A stretch of DNA of 64,000 bases, from positions 7,253,001 to 7,317,000 of the forward strand of contig NZ_CP061379.1 in NCBI RefSeq assembly GCF_015624505.1. The letters are read 5' to 3'. Shown here in pieces: positions 10,291-18,823 of the stretch. Under the pieces are notes generated by a model. That model saw only the letters and a program-made list of their open reading frames with translations. It searched no databases and was not told the origin of the DNA. This stretch comes from Bradyrhizobium commune (GTDB lineage: Bacteria > Pseudomonadota > Alphaproteobacteria > Rhizobiales > Xanthobacteraceae). The translations under genes were made by a program, and so were the position numbers. Within the stretch, counting starts at the first letter, position 1; every line of letters begins with the position of its first letter.

Positions 10291-10385
10291 GGCACGGCAG
10301 GGCTGACCTGGTCTGATAAGTCTCGATGGCAGCCTGCCCTTGGTCGACGACAGCGCGCAAGGCCGCACAAGCGGCCTGGCCGGAT

Positions 10386-10682
10386 TCACCCGCGATCCAC
10401 CCGATACAGATCCGTCTCGCACCACGCGCAGCGGTAGATGCGGCCGGCGCCCTTCACCGGCATGCTTGATGCCTTCTGCCGGCAGCGGTCGCAGACGACG
10501 CCGTCCGCGGTGGCGCAGCCGGGGTGGGCTGCGAGATAATCTTCGCGGGTGGGGTAGGAGGTCCAGCTGCGGCGGTAGATCAGCTGATTGAGGAGCAGGA
10601 CCGCAGCCAGCGCCGCGAAGCCGATAATCAGGCCGTGATAGCGATCGACAAACTCGAGCAGGGGCGCGATGGCATTCCACAT
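10386..10682 (-). CDS. Small membrane protein with a paired-cysteine C-terminal domain
   Basis: A 98-residue protein that I do not recognise by name. One membrane helix (GLIIGFAALAAVLLLNQLIY) is followed by a soluble tail containing HPGCATADGVVCDRC and YRCAWCETDLYR. Two C-x2-C pairs 20 or so residues apart suggest a zinc ribbon. The ATG at 10682 is the natural start, although the frame stays open upstream; no strong ribosome binding site is seen. It lies downstream of the acyl-CoA dehydrogenase homologue on the same strand, 112 bases away, so it may share that transcript. Function unknown. Confidence 0.7.
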   Translation of the reverse strand: MWNAIAPLLEFVDRYHGLIIGFAALAAVLLLNQLIYRRSWTSYPTREDYLAAHPGCATADGVVCDRCRQKASSMPVKGAGRIYRCAWCETDLYRVDRG

Positions 10683-10794
10683 GCGTCCATTCTCGCGCAA
10701 TGGCGGGGCACGCACCGTATAGGCCGAAAGGCTGAATTCCGGTTTAACCGGATCGGCTGGAAGCGGCGCCCCGGCGCCGCCTCCAGTTCTCGCG

Positions 10795-12054
10795 TTACGC
10801 GCTCGGCCTGCCGCCGCCATAGGGAGCTGAGTGCGAATCGTAGGCGGGATCCTTGATAATGCTGTGCAATTGCCGGCGCCGGGCCCCCATATTGCCACCG
10901 TCGTAAAGCGGGAAGCACATCGCGTCGTTCATGAGCTCCGCCAACGGGTGCATGTCGGTGTAGCTGTCCACCCCGACCAGGCGCATCGCATCATAGACGA
11001 CGTCGACGCATGTTTCGGAGCAGAACACCTTGGTCATCACCGCAAGCTCCTGGTCGGCCCCGCCGGAGAGATCGTATTGCTGGCAGGATTTCCAGGTCAG
11101 GTAGCGGCAGGCTTCTATCCTCATCTTCATGTCGGCCAGCATATATCCGACGGTCGGATAGTCGATAATCGGGTGCGGTCCGGATCGCGCGTCCTTCCTG
11201 GCGAAATCCAGTGCGTGGTCGAAGGCAGCGCGCATGACGCCAACACAGGCGGCGCCAATCAGCGCCGCTGTCCAGGCGAAATTCGTCGACACGATCTTGA
11301 TGCCGTCACCGGGCTTGCCCAGGATGTTGCCCGCGGGCACACGGACATTCTCGAACTTCATCCGCGGCGAAATGGTCGCCCGATGGCCGACAGTGTCGAG
11401 AATCCCGGTCACCTGGATACCCGGCGCGCTTCCCGGCACCATGATCACGGCAAGCGCGTCCCTGGCTCCCTTGGTCGGATCGGTCCGGCAGACCACGGCG
11501 TAGAGATGGCAGCCCTTGCCATCCCAGCCGGTGCCATTGGTCGTGTAATGCTTCTCGCCGTTGATCACCCATTCGTCGCCTTCCCTGATCGCGAAGGTGC
11601 GAACGCCGACACGGGGATCGGCAGCGTCGAAATTTGCGCCGCCGGTGACTTCAGTAAAGGCCAGCGCGCCGAGCCGCGTTCCGTCTTCGACGAAGTCGGG
11701 AAGAAAGCGCTTCTTTTGCTCGTCGGTCCCGAAGTAGATCACCGGCTTGACGCAGAGACCGGTCCCCAGCATCGTGCTGGGCACGTTGACGTCAACGGCC
11801 GCAAGCTCTTCGGCGGCGACCGCGAAGTCGAGGGTCGAAATGTCCGTCCCGCCGACCTCCTTCGGAAGCAGCCCCTTCACGAAGCCTGCGTCCACCGCTT
11901 GCTTGTGGAAGGGCCGCGTGGCGTAGAAGCGGTCGGCAGGCTTGTCATATTGGCGGATCGTCTTTCGGACGTCCCTGAGAACGGTCTGCGCGAAGGCGCG
12001 CGCGCCATCCCGCAATGCGATCTGTCCTTCGCTCAGCGTAAAATCGATACCCAT
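10795..12054 (-). CDS. Acyl-CoA dehydrogenase family flavoprotein with Asp at the catalytic-base position
   Basis: An FAD enzyme of the acyl-CoA dehydrogenase superfamily, 419 residues. The helical N-domain (FTLSEGQIALRDGARAFAQ), the beta-domain (LGALAFTEVTGGANF, WVINGEKHYTTNGTG) and the C-terminal helical domain (RLVGVDSYTDMHPLAELMND) are complete. Where typical members carry the catalytic glutamate in Y-E-G-T, this protein reads YDGGNMGARRRQLH, so the base would be Asp, as in nitroalkane oxidase. The substrate is unknown. The ATG at 12054 has GGAGGG five bases upstream. It diverges from an AraC-type regulator, which probably controls it. Confidence 0.88.
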   Translation of the reverse strand: MGIDFTLSEGQIALRDGARAFAQTVLRDVRKTIRQYDKPADRFYATRPFHKQAVDAGFVKGLLPKEVGGTDISTLDFAVAAEELAAVDVNVPSTMLGTGLCVKPVIYFGTDEQKKRFLPDFVEDGTRLGALAFTEVTGGANFDAADPRVGVRTFAIREGDEWVINGEKHYTTNGTGWDGKGCHLYAVVCRTDPTKGARDALAVIMVPGSAPGIQVTGILDTVGHRATISPRMKFENVRVPAGNILGKPGDGIKIVSTNFAWTAALIGAACVGVMRAAFDHALDFARKDARSGPHPIIDYPTVGYMLADMKMRIEACRYLTWKSCQQYDLSGGADQELAVMTKVFCSETCVDVVYDAMRLVGVDSYTDMHPLAELMNDAMCFPLYDGGNMGARRRQLHSIIKDPAYDSHSAPYGGGRPSA

Positions 12055-12369
12055 AAGTCCCTCCATCAGGTTGCAGAGGGTCCATTCTTCCGCCGTTCCG
12101 CGTGCCTTGACTTGGGCAGCAGTGACAAAACGATTGTCCGTCGCTGCACGCTTGCCGATGTCGCGACGATCAAGGTCAGGCCGGCTGTCTATTCCGCGCA
12201 GCTTGTGCGCCGGCGTAGCGAGAAGTCCTCACCCTTCCAAGAACCGCGCCGTCCAAAAAGCAGGCAAGAGCAAGTGGTTTTTTGGACTTGACCGGGATGG
12301 AACTTGGCCCAAGACTTTTTGACTACGCGAGACTAGCCCGGTCGAGCCTCCTTGCTGCGGGGTGCGATA
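12055..12369. promoter_or_regulatory. Divergent promoter region of the acyl-CoA dehydrogenase homologue and AraC regulator
   Basis: A 315-base gap between divergent genes. It contains a spaced inverted repeat, GTCCAAAAA at 12251-12259 and TTTTTGGAC at 12289-12297, centred about 95 bases upstream of the regulator start. This is a plausible operator for the AraC-type protein. No other feature is evident. Confidence 0.5.
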
Positions 12370-13320
12370 ATGCCATTCTGGTCGACGCTGGACGTTCCAA
12401 CCGAGCAGCAATTCGGCTATTGGCGCGAGGTGCTCTGCGAGGCATTCATCACGCTCAATCCGAGCCGCAAGAGCGGCGGCGCCTTTTCGGGCAGCGTTGC
12501 AGCCGACCTCGTCTCCGAAGTTAACGTCACGCGGCTATTGACCGAAGAACACCGGGTGATCAGGGACAAGCCCGAGATCAGAAAGACCCCGCTCGAATAC
12601 TACTTCGTCAACATGCAGATCAAAGGTGACGTCATTGCCCGACAGCGGGGGCGGGAGACCTTGATCCGGCCGAACGAGTTTTACATCGTCGACTCGACCG
12701 AACCTTATGATCTCGACTATCGATCCGATCTCGAAATCTATTCGTTCAGAGTTCCGAAGCGAAAGCTCGAGCCGCTGCTGAAGGATCCGGCGCGGCAAAC
12801 GGCGGTGCGCGTATCGCGGGAAACGCCGATGGGCTTGCTCGCGGTCAATTTCCTGCAATCGGTCCTCCAGTGCTCGACCGCCATTCCGCCCGCCGCCGGG
12901 AAATCGGTTGCAAACATGATCGCCGAGCTCGTCGCACTCTCGCTCGGCGCAAGCACCGAGACATCGGAATCTGCTGCCGATTCGGCGCGTCACGCGCTTC
13001 TTGCCGCGATCCTGAAGTTCATCGAAGCTCACTTGCACGACCCGGCGCTGTCAGTTGAAACGACCTGCCGCCGGTTCGGGATCTCGCAGCGCTATCTGCA
13101 CCGCGTGTTCGAAACGGCCGAGATGACCTTCGGAGGGTACGTTCGGAGCCGGCGGCTCGAGCTCTGCGCGGCGGAGCTATTGCGCCTGCCCGATAGTCCC
13201 ATCTCTTCAATCGCGTTGTCATCGGGCTTCAACGATGTGTCCCATTTCAATCACTGCTTTCGGAAACGATTTGGGTCCTCGCCCCGCGAATATCGGCATT
13301 TGTCGCGGCCGGATCTATAA
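12370..13320 (+). CDS. AraC-family transcriptional regulator
   Basis: A 316-residue regulator. The N-terminal half (FGYWREVLCEAF through EYYFVNMQIKG, RPNEFYIVDSTEPYDLDY and IYSFRVPKRKLE) resembles the AraC ligand-binding-like domain of NtAR/FeaR-type activators. The C-terminal half is a double helix-turn-helix: HLHDPALSVETTCRRFGIS, then MTFGGYVRSRRLELCAAELL and SSIALSSGFNDVSHFNHCFRKRFGSSPREYR, the AraC signature. The ATG at 12370 follows GGGGTGCGATA. It is divergent from the acyl-CoA dehydrogenase homologue and is the obvious candidate regulator of that gene. The inducer cannot be read from sequence. Confidence 0.92.
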   Translation: MPFWSTLDVPTEQQFGYWREVLCEAFITLNPSRKSGGAFSGSVAADLVSEVNVTRLLTEEHRVIRDKPEIRKTPLEYYFVNMQIKGDVIARQRGRETLIRPNEFYIVDSTEPYDLDYRSDLEIYSFRVPKRKLEPLLKDPARQTAVRVSRETPMGLLAVNFLQSVLQCSTAIPPAAGKSVANMIAELVALSLGASTETSESAADSARHALLAAILKFIEAHLHDPALSVETTCRRFGISQRYLHRVFETAEMTFGGYVRSRRLELCAAELLRLPDSPISSIALSSGFNDVSHFNHCFRKRFGSSPREYRHLSRPDL

Positions 13321-13470
13321 ACGAGCCCCATTGCCGCCGTATCGCCCCGATACGGGTTGAGGAACTCCCTCCTTTCGATCATGTCGTTTCAGTAATGTGA
13401 CGGCCGGCCCCCTCGCCGAACGCTGGCGAAACCATTATCTTGGTTCCCATCCTCCAATGCGGACTTATGA

Positions 13471-14898
13471 ATGACCAACCCTGCCACAACCTCCCTGCTC
13501 GACCGTGCCAATCTCGACCGCGACCAGGTTCGCCACGAGGTCGCGCGCGGGCTTGCCGGCGCCGACGACGGCGAATTGTTCCTGGAATACAGCCAGACCG
13601 AAGCGCTGATGTTCGACAATGGGCGGCTGAAGCAGGCGACCTACGACACCTCGCAGGGTTTTGGGCTTCGCGCCGTCAAGGACGATGCGGTCGGCTATGC
13701 GCATTCCTCCGACGTGTCGCTGCCGGCGCTGATTCGCGCGGCCGATGCAGTCGCGGCCGTCCGCGGCGGCTATTCCGGCAGCTTTGCGGCCCCGCCCCCA
13801 CACACCAATGTGCGCCTTTATGGCGACGACAACCCGCTCGATGCCCCGGGCTTCGAGACAAAAGTAAAACTGCTCGCCGAGATCGACGCCTATCTGCGCG
13901 ACAAGGATCCGCGGGTGCGGCAGGTCAGCGTCAGCCTGGGCGCAACCTGGCAGGTGGTCGAGATCCTGCGGCCCGACGGCGAGAGCTATCGCGACATCCG
14001 TCCGCTGGTGCGCGTCAACGTCTCCGTCGTCGCCGGCCAGGGCGATCGCCAGGAGAGCGGCAGCAAGGGCTATGGCGGCCGCGCCGGCTATGCCGAGTTC
14101 ATCGAAAGCAAGAACTGGCGCGATGCCGCCGACGGCGCGCTGCGCGAGGCGCTGGTCAATCTGGAATCGATTCCCGCCCCCGCCGGCGAGATGGATGTCG
14201 TGCTGGGGGCCGGCTGGCCCGGCGTGATGCTGCATGAAGCGGTCGGCCACGGCCTCGAGGGCGACTTCAATCGCAAGAAGACGTCTGCCTTTGCCGGCCT
14301 GATGGGCCAGCAGGTCGCAGCCAAGGGTGTCACCGTGGTCGACGACGGCACCATTGCCTCGCGCCGCGGCTCGCTGTCGATCGACGACGAGGGCACACCG
14401 ACCAATCGCACCGTGCTGATCGAGGATGGCATCCTGGTCGGCTATATGCAGGACCGCCAGAACGCGCGGCTGATGAACATGAGGCCGACAGGCAACGGCC
14501 GCCGCCAGGGCTATGCCCATGTGCCGATGCCGCGCATGACCAACACCTACATGCTCGCCGGCGACCGCGACCCGGCCGAGATTCTCGCGTCGGTGAAGAA
14601 CGGCGTGTTCGCCGCGAATTTCGGCGGCGGCCAGGTCGACATCACCTCGGGCAAATATGTGTTCCAGTGCACCGAAGCCTACAAGATCGAGAACGGCAAG
14701 ATCGGCGCGCCGCTGAAGGGCGCCATGCTGATCGGCAACGGGCCGACCGATTTGCATCGCATCCGCATGATCGGTAACGACCTCGCGCTCGACACCGGCA
14801 TCGGCACCTGCGGCAAGAACGGCCAGGGCGTGCCGGTTGGCGTCGGCCAGCCTTCACTTTTGATGGAACGCATTACGGTAGGTGGAACGGGCGCATGA
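13471..14898 (+). CDS. tldD: Metalloprotease TldD
   Basis: A 475-residue member of the U62 family, working with TldE/PmbA in proteolysis of unfolded peptides and maturation of modified peptides; no pmbA lies in this window. The zinc site is H255-E256-x3-H260 (MLHEAVGHGLEGD). Other family features are LFLEYSQTEALMFDNGRLK, GFGLRAV, VVDDGTIASRRGSLSIDDEGTP and the C-terminal IGTCGKNGQGVPVGVGQPSLL. It overlaps lepB by four bases (ATGA), so the two are translationally coupled. Confidence 0.96.
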   Translation: MTNPATTSLLDRANLDRDQVRHEVARGLAGADDGELFLEYSQTEALMFDNGRLKQATYDTSQGFGLRAVKDDAVGYAHSSDVSLPALIRAADAVAAVRGGYSGSFAAPPPHTNVRLYGDDNPLDAPGFETKVKLLAEIDAYLRDKDPRVRQVSVSLGATWQVVEILRPDGESYRDIRPLVRVNVSVVAGQGDRQESGSKGYGGRAGYAEFIESKNWRDAADGALREALVNLESIPAPAGEMDVVLGAGWPGVMLHEAVGHGLEGDFNRKKTSAFAGLMGQQVAAKGVTVVDDGTIASRRGSLSIDDEGTPTNRTVLIEDGILVGYMQDRQNARLMNMRPTGNGRRQGYAHVPMPRMTNTYMLAGDRDPAEILASVKNGVFAANFGGGQVDITSGKYVFQCTEAYKIENGKIGAPLKGAMLIGNGPTDLHRIRMIGNDLALDTGIGTCGKNGQGVPVGVGQPSLLMERITVGGTGA

Positions 14899-15671
14899 GC
14901 GTTGAGAAGGTAACAGTCACCGCAAAGCGGAAGACCAGCAGTTGGGGCGGCCAGCTCGTGCAGCTCGCCGGCATCGTCGCCGCCGTGTTCATCGCCAAGG
15001 GCGCGCTGGCCGAGCCGTTCTACGTGCCGTCGGGCTCGATGGAGCCGACGCTTCTGATCGGCGACGCGCTGCTCGCTTCGAAATTCCCCTACGGCTACGG
15101 CACCTCGTCGCTGCCGATCCAGATCAACCTGCCGGAAACCGGCCGCGTGTTCGCGGAGACGCCGAAGCAGGGCGACGTCGTGGTGTTCCGCTGGCCGGGC
15201 GACCGCTCGCAGGCCTGGGTCAAGCGCGTGGTGGGCCTGCCCGGCGACCGCATCCAGATGCGGCAGGGCCAGCTCTTCATCAACGATCGTCCCGCCGAGC
15301 TGAAGCCGGACGGCGTTGGCGCTGCCGAGGACGACAATGGCGGCAGCGAGCCCGCCTACCGCTATGTCGAGACGCTGCCGAACGGCGTGTCGCACCTGAT
15401 CTTCAAGATGCGCGACAACGGTCCGCTCGACAACACGCCGGAGGTCAAGGTTCCGCCTGGACATCTCTTCGTGCTCGGCGATAACAGAGACAATTCTGCC
15501 GACAGCCGCGTGCCGCTGCGCTCCGGCGGCGTCGGCCTCCTGCCGGTCGACAATCTTGTCGGACGCGCGGATGCCGTGCTCGGCTCCTGGGATCTCGGCA
15601 TGCGGGGCCAGCCGGTCTGGACCTGGCTGTCCGGTTTCCGGCTTGCGCGGTTCTTCACCGCCGTGCGCTGA
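14895..15671 (+). CDS. lepB: Signal peptidase I
   Basis: Membrane-bound leader peptidase of 258 residues with a Ser/Lys catalytic dyad: Ser48 in PSGSMEPTL and Lys110 in VKRVVGLPGDRI. The later box GDNRDNSADSR is also present. A single N-terminal membrane segment (LVQLAGIVAAVFIAKGALAE) anchors the periplasmic catalytic domain, which is typical of the alphaproteobacterial form. The start codon overlaps the tldD stop. Bradyrhizobia usually have more than one LepB, so this may not be the only copy. Confidence 0.95.
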   Translation: MSVEKVTVTAKRKTSSWGGQLVQLAGIVAAVFIAKGALAEPFYVPSGSMEPTLLIGDALLASKFPYGYGTSSLPIQINLPETGRVFAETPKQGDVVVFRWPGDRSQAWVKRVVGLPGDRIQMRQGQLFINDRPAELKPDGVGAAEDDNGGSEPAYRYVETLPNGVSHLIFKMRDNGPLDNTPEVKVPPGHLFVLGDNRDNSADSRVPLRSGGVGLLPVDNLVGRADAVLGSWDLGMRGQPVWTWLSGFRLARFFTAVR

Positions 15672-15693
15672 GCTGATCCCAGGGCTTTGATCC

Positions 15694-16032
15694 ATGACCT
15701 TCGACGACGTCAGAAAGTTTGCGCTGACGTGGCCGGAGGTCGAGGACGGCAGCTCCTACGGCACGCCGGCGCTGAAGGTGCGCAAGAAGATGCTGGCGCG
15801 CCTGAAGGAAGATGCCGACAGCCTGGTCATGCCGGATGTCCCGGTCGACGAGCGCGCAATGCTGGTCGAGAGCCAGCCGAAGATTTTCTATTTCACCGAT
15901 CACTATGCCGACTATCCGATCGTGCTGATCCGCCTGTCCAAGGCGAAGCGCGCGATCGTCGAGCCGTTGCTGCGGCGGCGTTGGCGCGCGTTGGCCTCGA
16001 AGGCGGCGCGGGCGAAGTATGATGCGGGGTGA
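15694..16032 (+). CDS. MmcQ/YjbR family protein
   Basis: A 112-residue CyaY-like-fold protein. MTFDDVRKFALTWPEVEDGSSYGTPALKVRKKMLARL is the typical YjbR N-terminus, and VESQPKIFYFTDHYADYPIVLIRLSK followed by LLRRRWRALASK is the typical C-terminus. The family has been proposed to bind DNA, but its role is unknown. It follows lepB by 22 bases and may be cotranscribed. Confidence 0.88.
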   Translation: MTFDDVRKFALTWPEVEDGSSYGTPALKVRKKMLARLKEDADSLVMPDVPVDERAMLVESQPKIFYFTDHYADYPIVLIRLSKAKRAIVEPLLRRRWRALASKAARAKYDAG

Positions 16033-16040
16033 TATCTGTC

Positions 16041-16619
16041 CTATCGCACCACGCCCGACGTGAACCCCGCCTTGCGGCGCGGCGGCTTGATATCCTTTTT
16101 CAGGAAGCAGCGCGCTTCGCGGCCGGTGTAGCCGGGACGGGCATAGGTGAAGGCGCGGCACTTGTTGTCGGCGGAGCAGGCGGCCTTGCAGGCGTCCTCG
16201 CCCTCGCCTTCCTTGAGCTCGAAATTGCGCAAGTCCCCGCCCGGGCGATCGATCGACGTCTCGACGCCCTCGACCCGCGGCTCGATGACGCCGGCGCCGC
16301 GCACGCCGGAGATACAGCAATTGCCCGGCACCCGCGGCGGCACTGTATTCTTGAGCCAGCACACCGCCGAAGCGCCGTCGATGTCGGGATAGCTGAAGCT
16401 CCAGGACCGGCATTTGCGATCGCGCTCACACAATAGCGCGCAATCCTCCGGGTCGCCCGAGGTGATCGGCGTGTTGGAGTAATCGCCGCCGGGCCGGTCG
16501 AACGCGGTCTGGGCGCGCGCAGACGGGCTCGCGAGCAGGAGCATCAGCAACGCGACGCATGCCACGACGCTTGCCAAGACCCTTGCCAAGACGGCCCCAG
16601 GCAGGCGGCCCTTTCCCAT
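16041..16619 (-). CDS. Secreted protein with two PAN/apple domains
   Basis: A 192-residue exported protein. A signal peptide (VLASVVACVALLMLLLASPSARAQ) is followed by two copies of a PAN_4-type module: TAFDRPGGDYSNTPI..CALLCERDRKCRSWSFSYPD and TSIDRPGGDLRNFEL..CKAACSADNKCRAFTYARPG. Each copy has the C-x3-C-x4-C cysteine pattern and a later W/FLKK strand. PAN modules bind proteins or sugars; the ligand is unknown. The ATG at 16619 puts the signal peptide directly at the N-terminus; a TTG at 16682 would add 21 unlikely residues. It is convergent with the YjbR gene, only eight bases apart. Confidence 0.85.
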   Translation of the reverse strand: MGKGRLPGAVLARVLASVVACVALLMLLLASPSARAQTAFDRPGGDYSNTPITSGDPEDCALLCERDRKCRSWSFSYPDIDGASAVCWLKNTVPPRVPGNCCISGVRGAGVIEPRVEGVETSIDRPGGDLRNFELKEGEGEDACKAACSADNKCRAFTYARPGYTGREARCFLKKDIKPPRRKAGFTSGVVR

Positions 16620-16729
16620 CGGAACAGCTTTCGAGTTATTGACGACGCTCAGGTTTTTCAGCCAGTCATTTGATCGCCGCAAACCTGTATGGGCGATGAA
16701 CGGCCTAAATCCTGATCATCGCTTTCGAA

Positions 16730-18100
16730 CTAGAACGCGTACTCCGCATAGGCCGGTTCCACCGAGCCCTTCCAGGCGCCGTTGAACTTCTCGAGCATCT
16801 CCTCGGCCGGCGTCCGGCCGGAATCGATGATGCGATCGAGCGGCTCCAGATGCCGCGTTTCGTCACGGCCGATCGCGTCGATGCGGCCGCGCCGGCGCAG
16901 GCCCGCATGTGCCAGAACGAGGCATTCCTTGGCGATCTCGAACAGATAGCGGTCCTTGATCCGCGACTTGAAGCCGAAACGCGGCACATCGTCGCGCAAA
17001 GCCTGCCGCTCATGCGCGCTCCAGTGCTTCACCATGTCCCAGGCGGCATCGAGCGACACGTCGTCATAGAGCAGCCCGACCCAGAACGCCGGGAGCGCCG
17101 GCAGCCGGCCCCACGGGCCGCCGTCGGAGCCGCGCATCTCAAGATAGCGCTTCAACCGCACTTCCGGGAAGATCGTCGAGAGGTGGTTGGCCCAGTCCGA
17201 CAGCGTCGGGCGTTCGCCGGGAAGGTTGTTGTTGCGGCCATCGAAGAAGGCGCGGAACGAGGAGCCCGACACATCGATATACTCCTCGTCGCGCTTGACG
17301 AAATACATGGGCACGTCGAGCGCGTAATCGACATAGCGTTCAAACCCCATGCCGTCCTCGAACGCCCACGGCATCATCCCGGCGCGGGCATTGTCCGTGT
17401 CGCGCCAGATCTCGGAGCGGAAGGACAGGAAGCCGTTCGGTTTGCCTTCGGTAAACGGCGAATTGGCAAATAACGCGGTCGCAACCGGCTGGAGCGCGAG
17501 CGACACGCGCAGCTTCTTGACCATGTCGGCTTCCGAGGAGAAATCGAGATTGGTCTGCACCGTGCAGGTCCGGTACATCATGTCGAGGCCGTACTGGCCG
17601 ACCTTCGGCATGTAGTTGGTCATGATCTTGTAGCGGCCCTTGGGCATCACCGGGATATCGGCGCGCGACCAGGACGGCGTCATGCCCAGCCCAAGGAAGC
17701 CGATGCCGAGCGGGGTTGCGATTTCGCGCACCTGCGCCAGGTGCGCCATCAGCTCGCTCTGGGTCTGGTGCACGTTCTCGACCGGCGCGCCGGAGAGCTC
17801 GAACTGTCCGCCGGGCTCGAGCGAGATCGCCCCGCCGCCGGTGACGTCGTAGAGGCCGATGATGTTGCCCTTCTCCATGATCGGCTCCCAGCCGAGCAGG
17901 AGCTTCATGCCCTCGAGCAGCGCGCCGATTCCCCGCGCGCCCTCATACGGCACCGGATGGTGGCCCTCGAGCGTGAACGGGGTCTTCTCGTGCTCGGTGC
18001 CCATGCGGAATTCGGACGGGTCCTTGCAGCCGGCCTCGAACCATGCGACGAGCTCGTCGCGCGATTGCAGCGGCGTCATATCGATCTGGTCTCGCGCCAT
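16730..18100 (-). CDS. gshA: Glutamate-cysteine ligase, plant/alphaproteobacterial type
   Basis: Catalyses ATP-dependent joining of glutamate and cysteine, the first step of glutathione synthesis. The 456-residue protein has the class features EFRMGTEHEKTPF, ISLEPGGQFELSGAP, GRYKIMTNYMPKVGQYGLDMMYRTCTVQTNLDF, FANSPFTEGKPNGFLSFRS and RLKRYLEMRGSDGGPW. The ATG at 18100 follows a weak ribosome binding site. It lies 99 bases downstream of the MarR gene on the same strand, next to a glutathione S-transferase, which groups glutathione supply and use. Confidence 0.96.
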   Translation of the reverse strand: MARDQIDMTPLQSRDELVAWFEAGCKDPSEFRMGTEHEKTPFTLEGHHPVPYEGARGIGALLEGMKLLLGWEPIMEKGNIIGLYDVTGGGAISLEPGGQFELSGAPVENVHQTQSELMAHLAQVREIATPLGIGFLGLGMTPSWSRADIPVMPKGRYKIMTNYMPKVGQYGLDMMYRTCTVQTNLDFSSEADMVKKLRVSLALQPVATALFANSPFTEGKPNGFLSFRSEIWRDTDNARAGMMPWAFEDGMGFERYVDYALDVPMYFVKRDEEYIDVSGSSFRAFFDGRNNNLPGERPTLSDWANHLSTIFPEVRLKRYLEMRGSDGGPWGRLPALPAFWVGLLYDDVSLDAAWDMVKHWSAHERQALRDDVPRFGFKSRIKDRYLFEIAKECLVLAHAGLRRRGRIDAIGRDETRHLEPLDRIIDSGRTPAEEMLEKFNGAWKGSVEPAYAEYAF

Positions 18101-18199
18101 ATCAATCTCTAATCAAAAAGCGCTTCGATCGAATGCGCGCGGGTGATGGGATGGTCCGCGAACCCACCGGGCGCGCGGACGTACTGGTTTGCCGCGCGA

Positions 18200-18697
18200 T
18201 CATCGCGACGGCGAGCTTTCGTTGACGTTGGCGACGGGCGGCAGCTTCATCTCGCCGCACGAGCAACCCAGCCGGTCAAGCAGACCGCTGAGCTTGATGG
18301 CATCGGCATCGGACAGTTTCGAGCCGACATATTTCTCGATCGCGGCCGAATAGGCGCCCCACATCCGCTTCTGCAACTCGCGGCCGGCCTCCGTGATCTC
18401 GACGAACTGGCCGCGCTTGTCGATCTTGCATTCGCGCCGGGAGGCGAGCCCCTCGTCGACCAGACGGTCGATCAGGCGCGAGGTGGAGTATTGCGGGATC
18501 AGCATCTGCCGTTCCAGCTCCACCGGCCGCAACTCTCCGCTCGGCGCGCGCGACAATTCGAGCAGTGCGTCGTACCATGCGAGTGGCGGGAACCCGGCCT
18601 TCTTCAGGTCCTGCTCGACGCAGTCGAGCACACGGCTCTGCACCCGCATCAGGCGGATCCAGGCACTGGTTGCCTCGGTCGATGGTTTGCGTTTCAT
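18200..18697 (-). CDS. MarR-family transcriptional regulator
   Basis: A winged-helix repressor of 165 residues. The dimer helix (AWIRLMRVQSRVLDCVEQDLKKAGFP) is followed by the DNA-binding core WYDALLELSRAPSGELRPVELERQMLIPQYSTSRLIDRLVDEGLASRR and the wing DKRGQFVEITEAGREL, all standard for MarR. The C-terminus carries a CSCGEMKLP motif whose close cysteines could be redox-sensitive. The ATG at 18697 is preferred to a TTG four codons upstream. It diverges from a glutathione S-transferase gene across a strongly palindromic promoter and probably represses both. Confidence 0.92.
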   Translation of the reverse strand: MKRKPSTEATSAWIRLMRVQSRVLDCVEQDLKKAGFPPLAWYDALLELSRAPSGELRPVELERQMLIPQYSTSRLIDRLVDEGLASRRECKIDKRGQFVEITEAGRELQKRMWGAYSAAIEKYVGSKLSDADAIKLSGLLDRLGCSCGEMKLPPVANVNESSPSR

Positions 18698-18737
18698 GGT
18701 CCCGCTCAAACTCGTCGCCCGCTTCTTACTCCACTCG

Positions 18738-18777
18738 ATGCACCTGCATCAATCTTGACTATTGGATGCAGGTGCAT
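18738..18777. promoter_or_regulatory. MarR operator in the marR-gst promoter
   Basis: ATGCACCTGCAT at 18738-18749 and its exact reverse complement ATGCAGGTGCAT at 18766-18777 lie 28 bp apart centre to centre. Each half is itself a near-palindrome (ATGCA..TGCAT). TTGACT at 18755-18760, a good -35 element for the transferase gene, sits between them. Binding by the divergent MarR protein would block polymerase in both directions. Confidence 0.75.
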
Positions 18778-18823
18778 GTAGGCGTTCTTTCGCCCCAACC
18801 AAGCGTCAAGAGGAGGAAATTCC

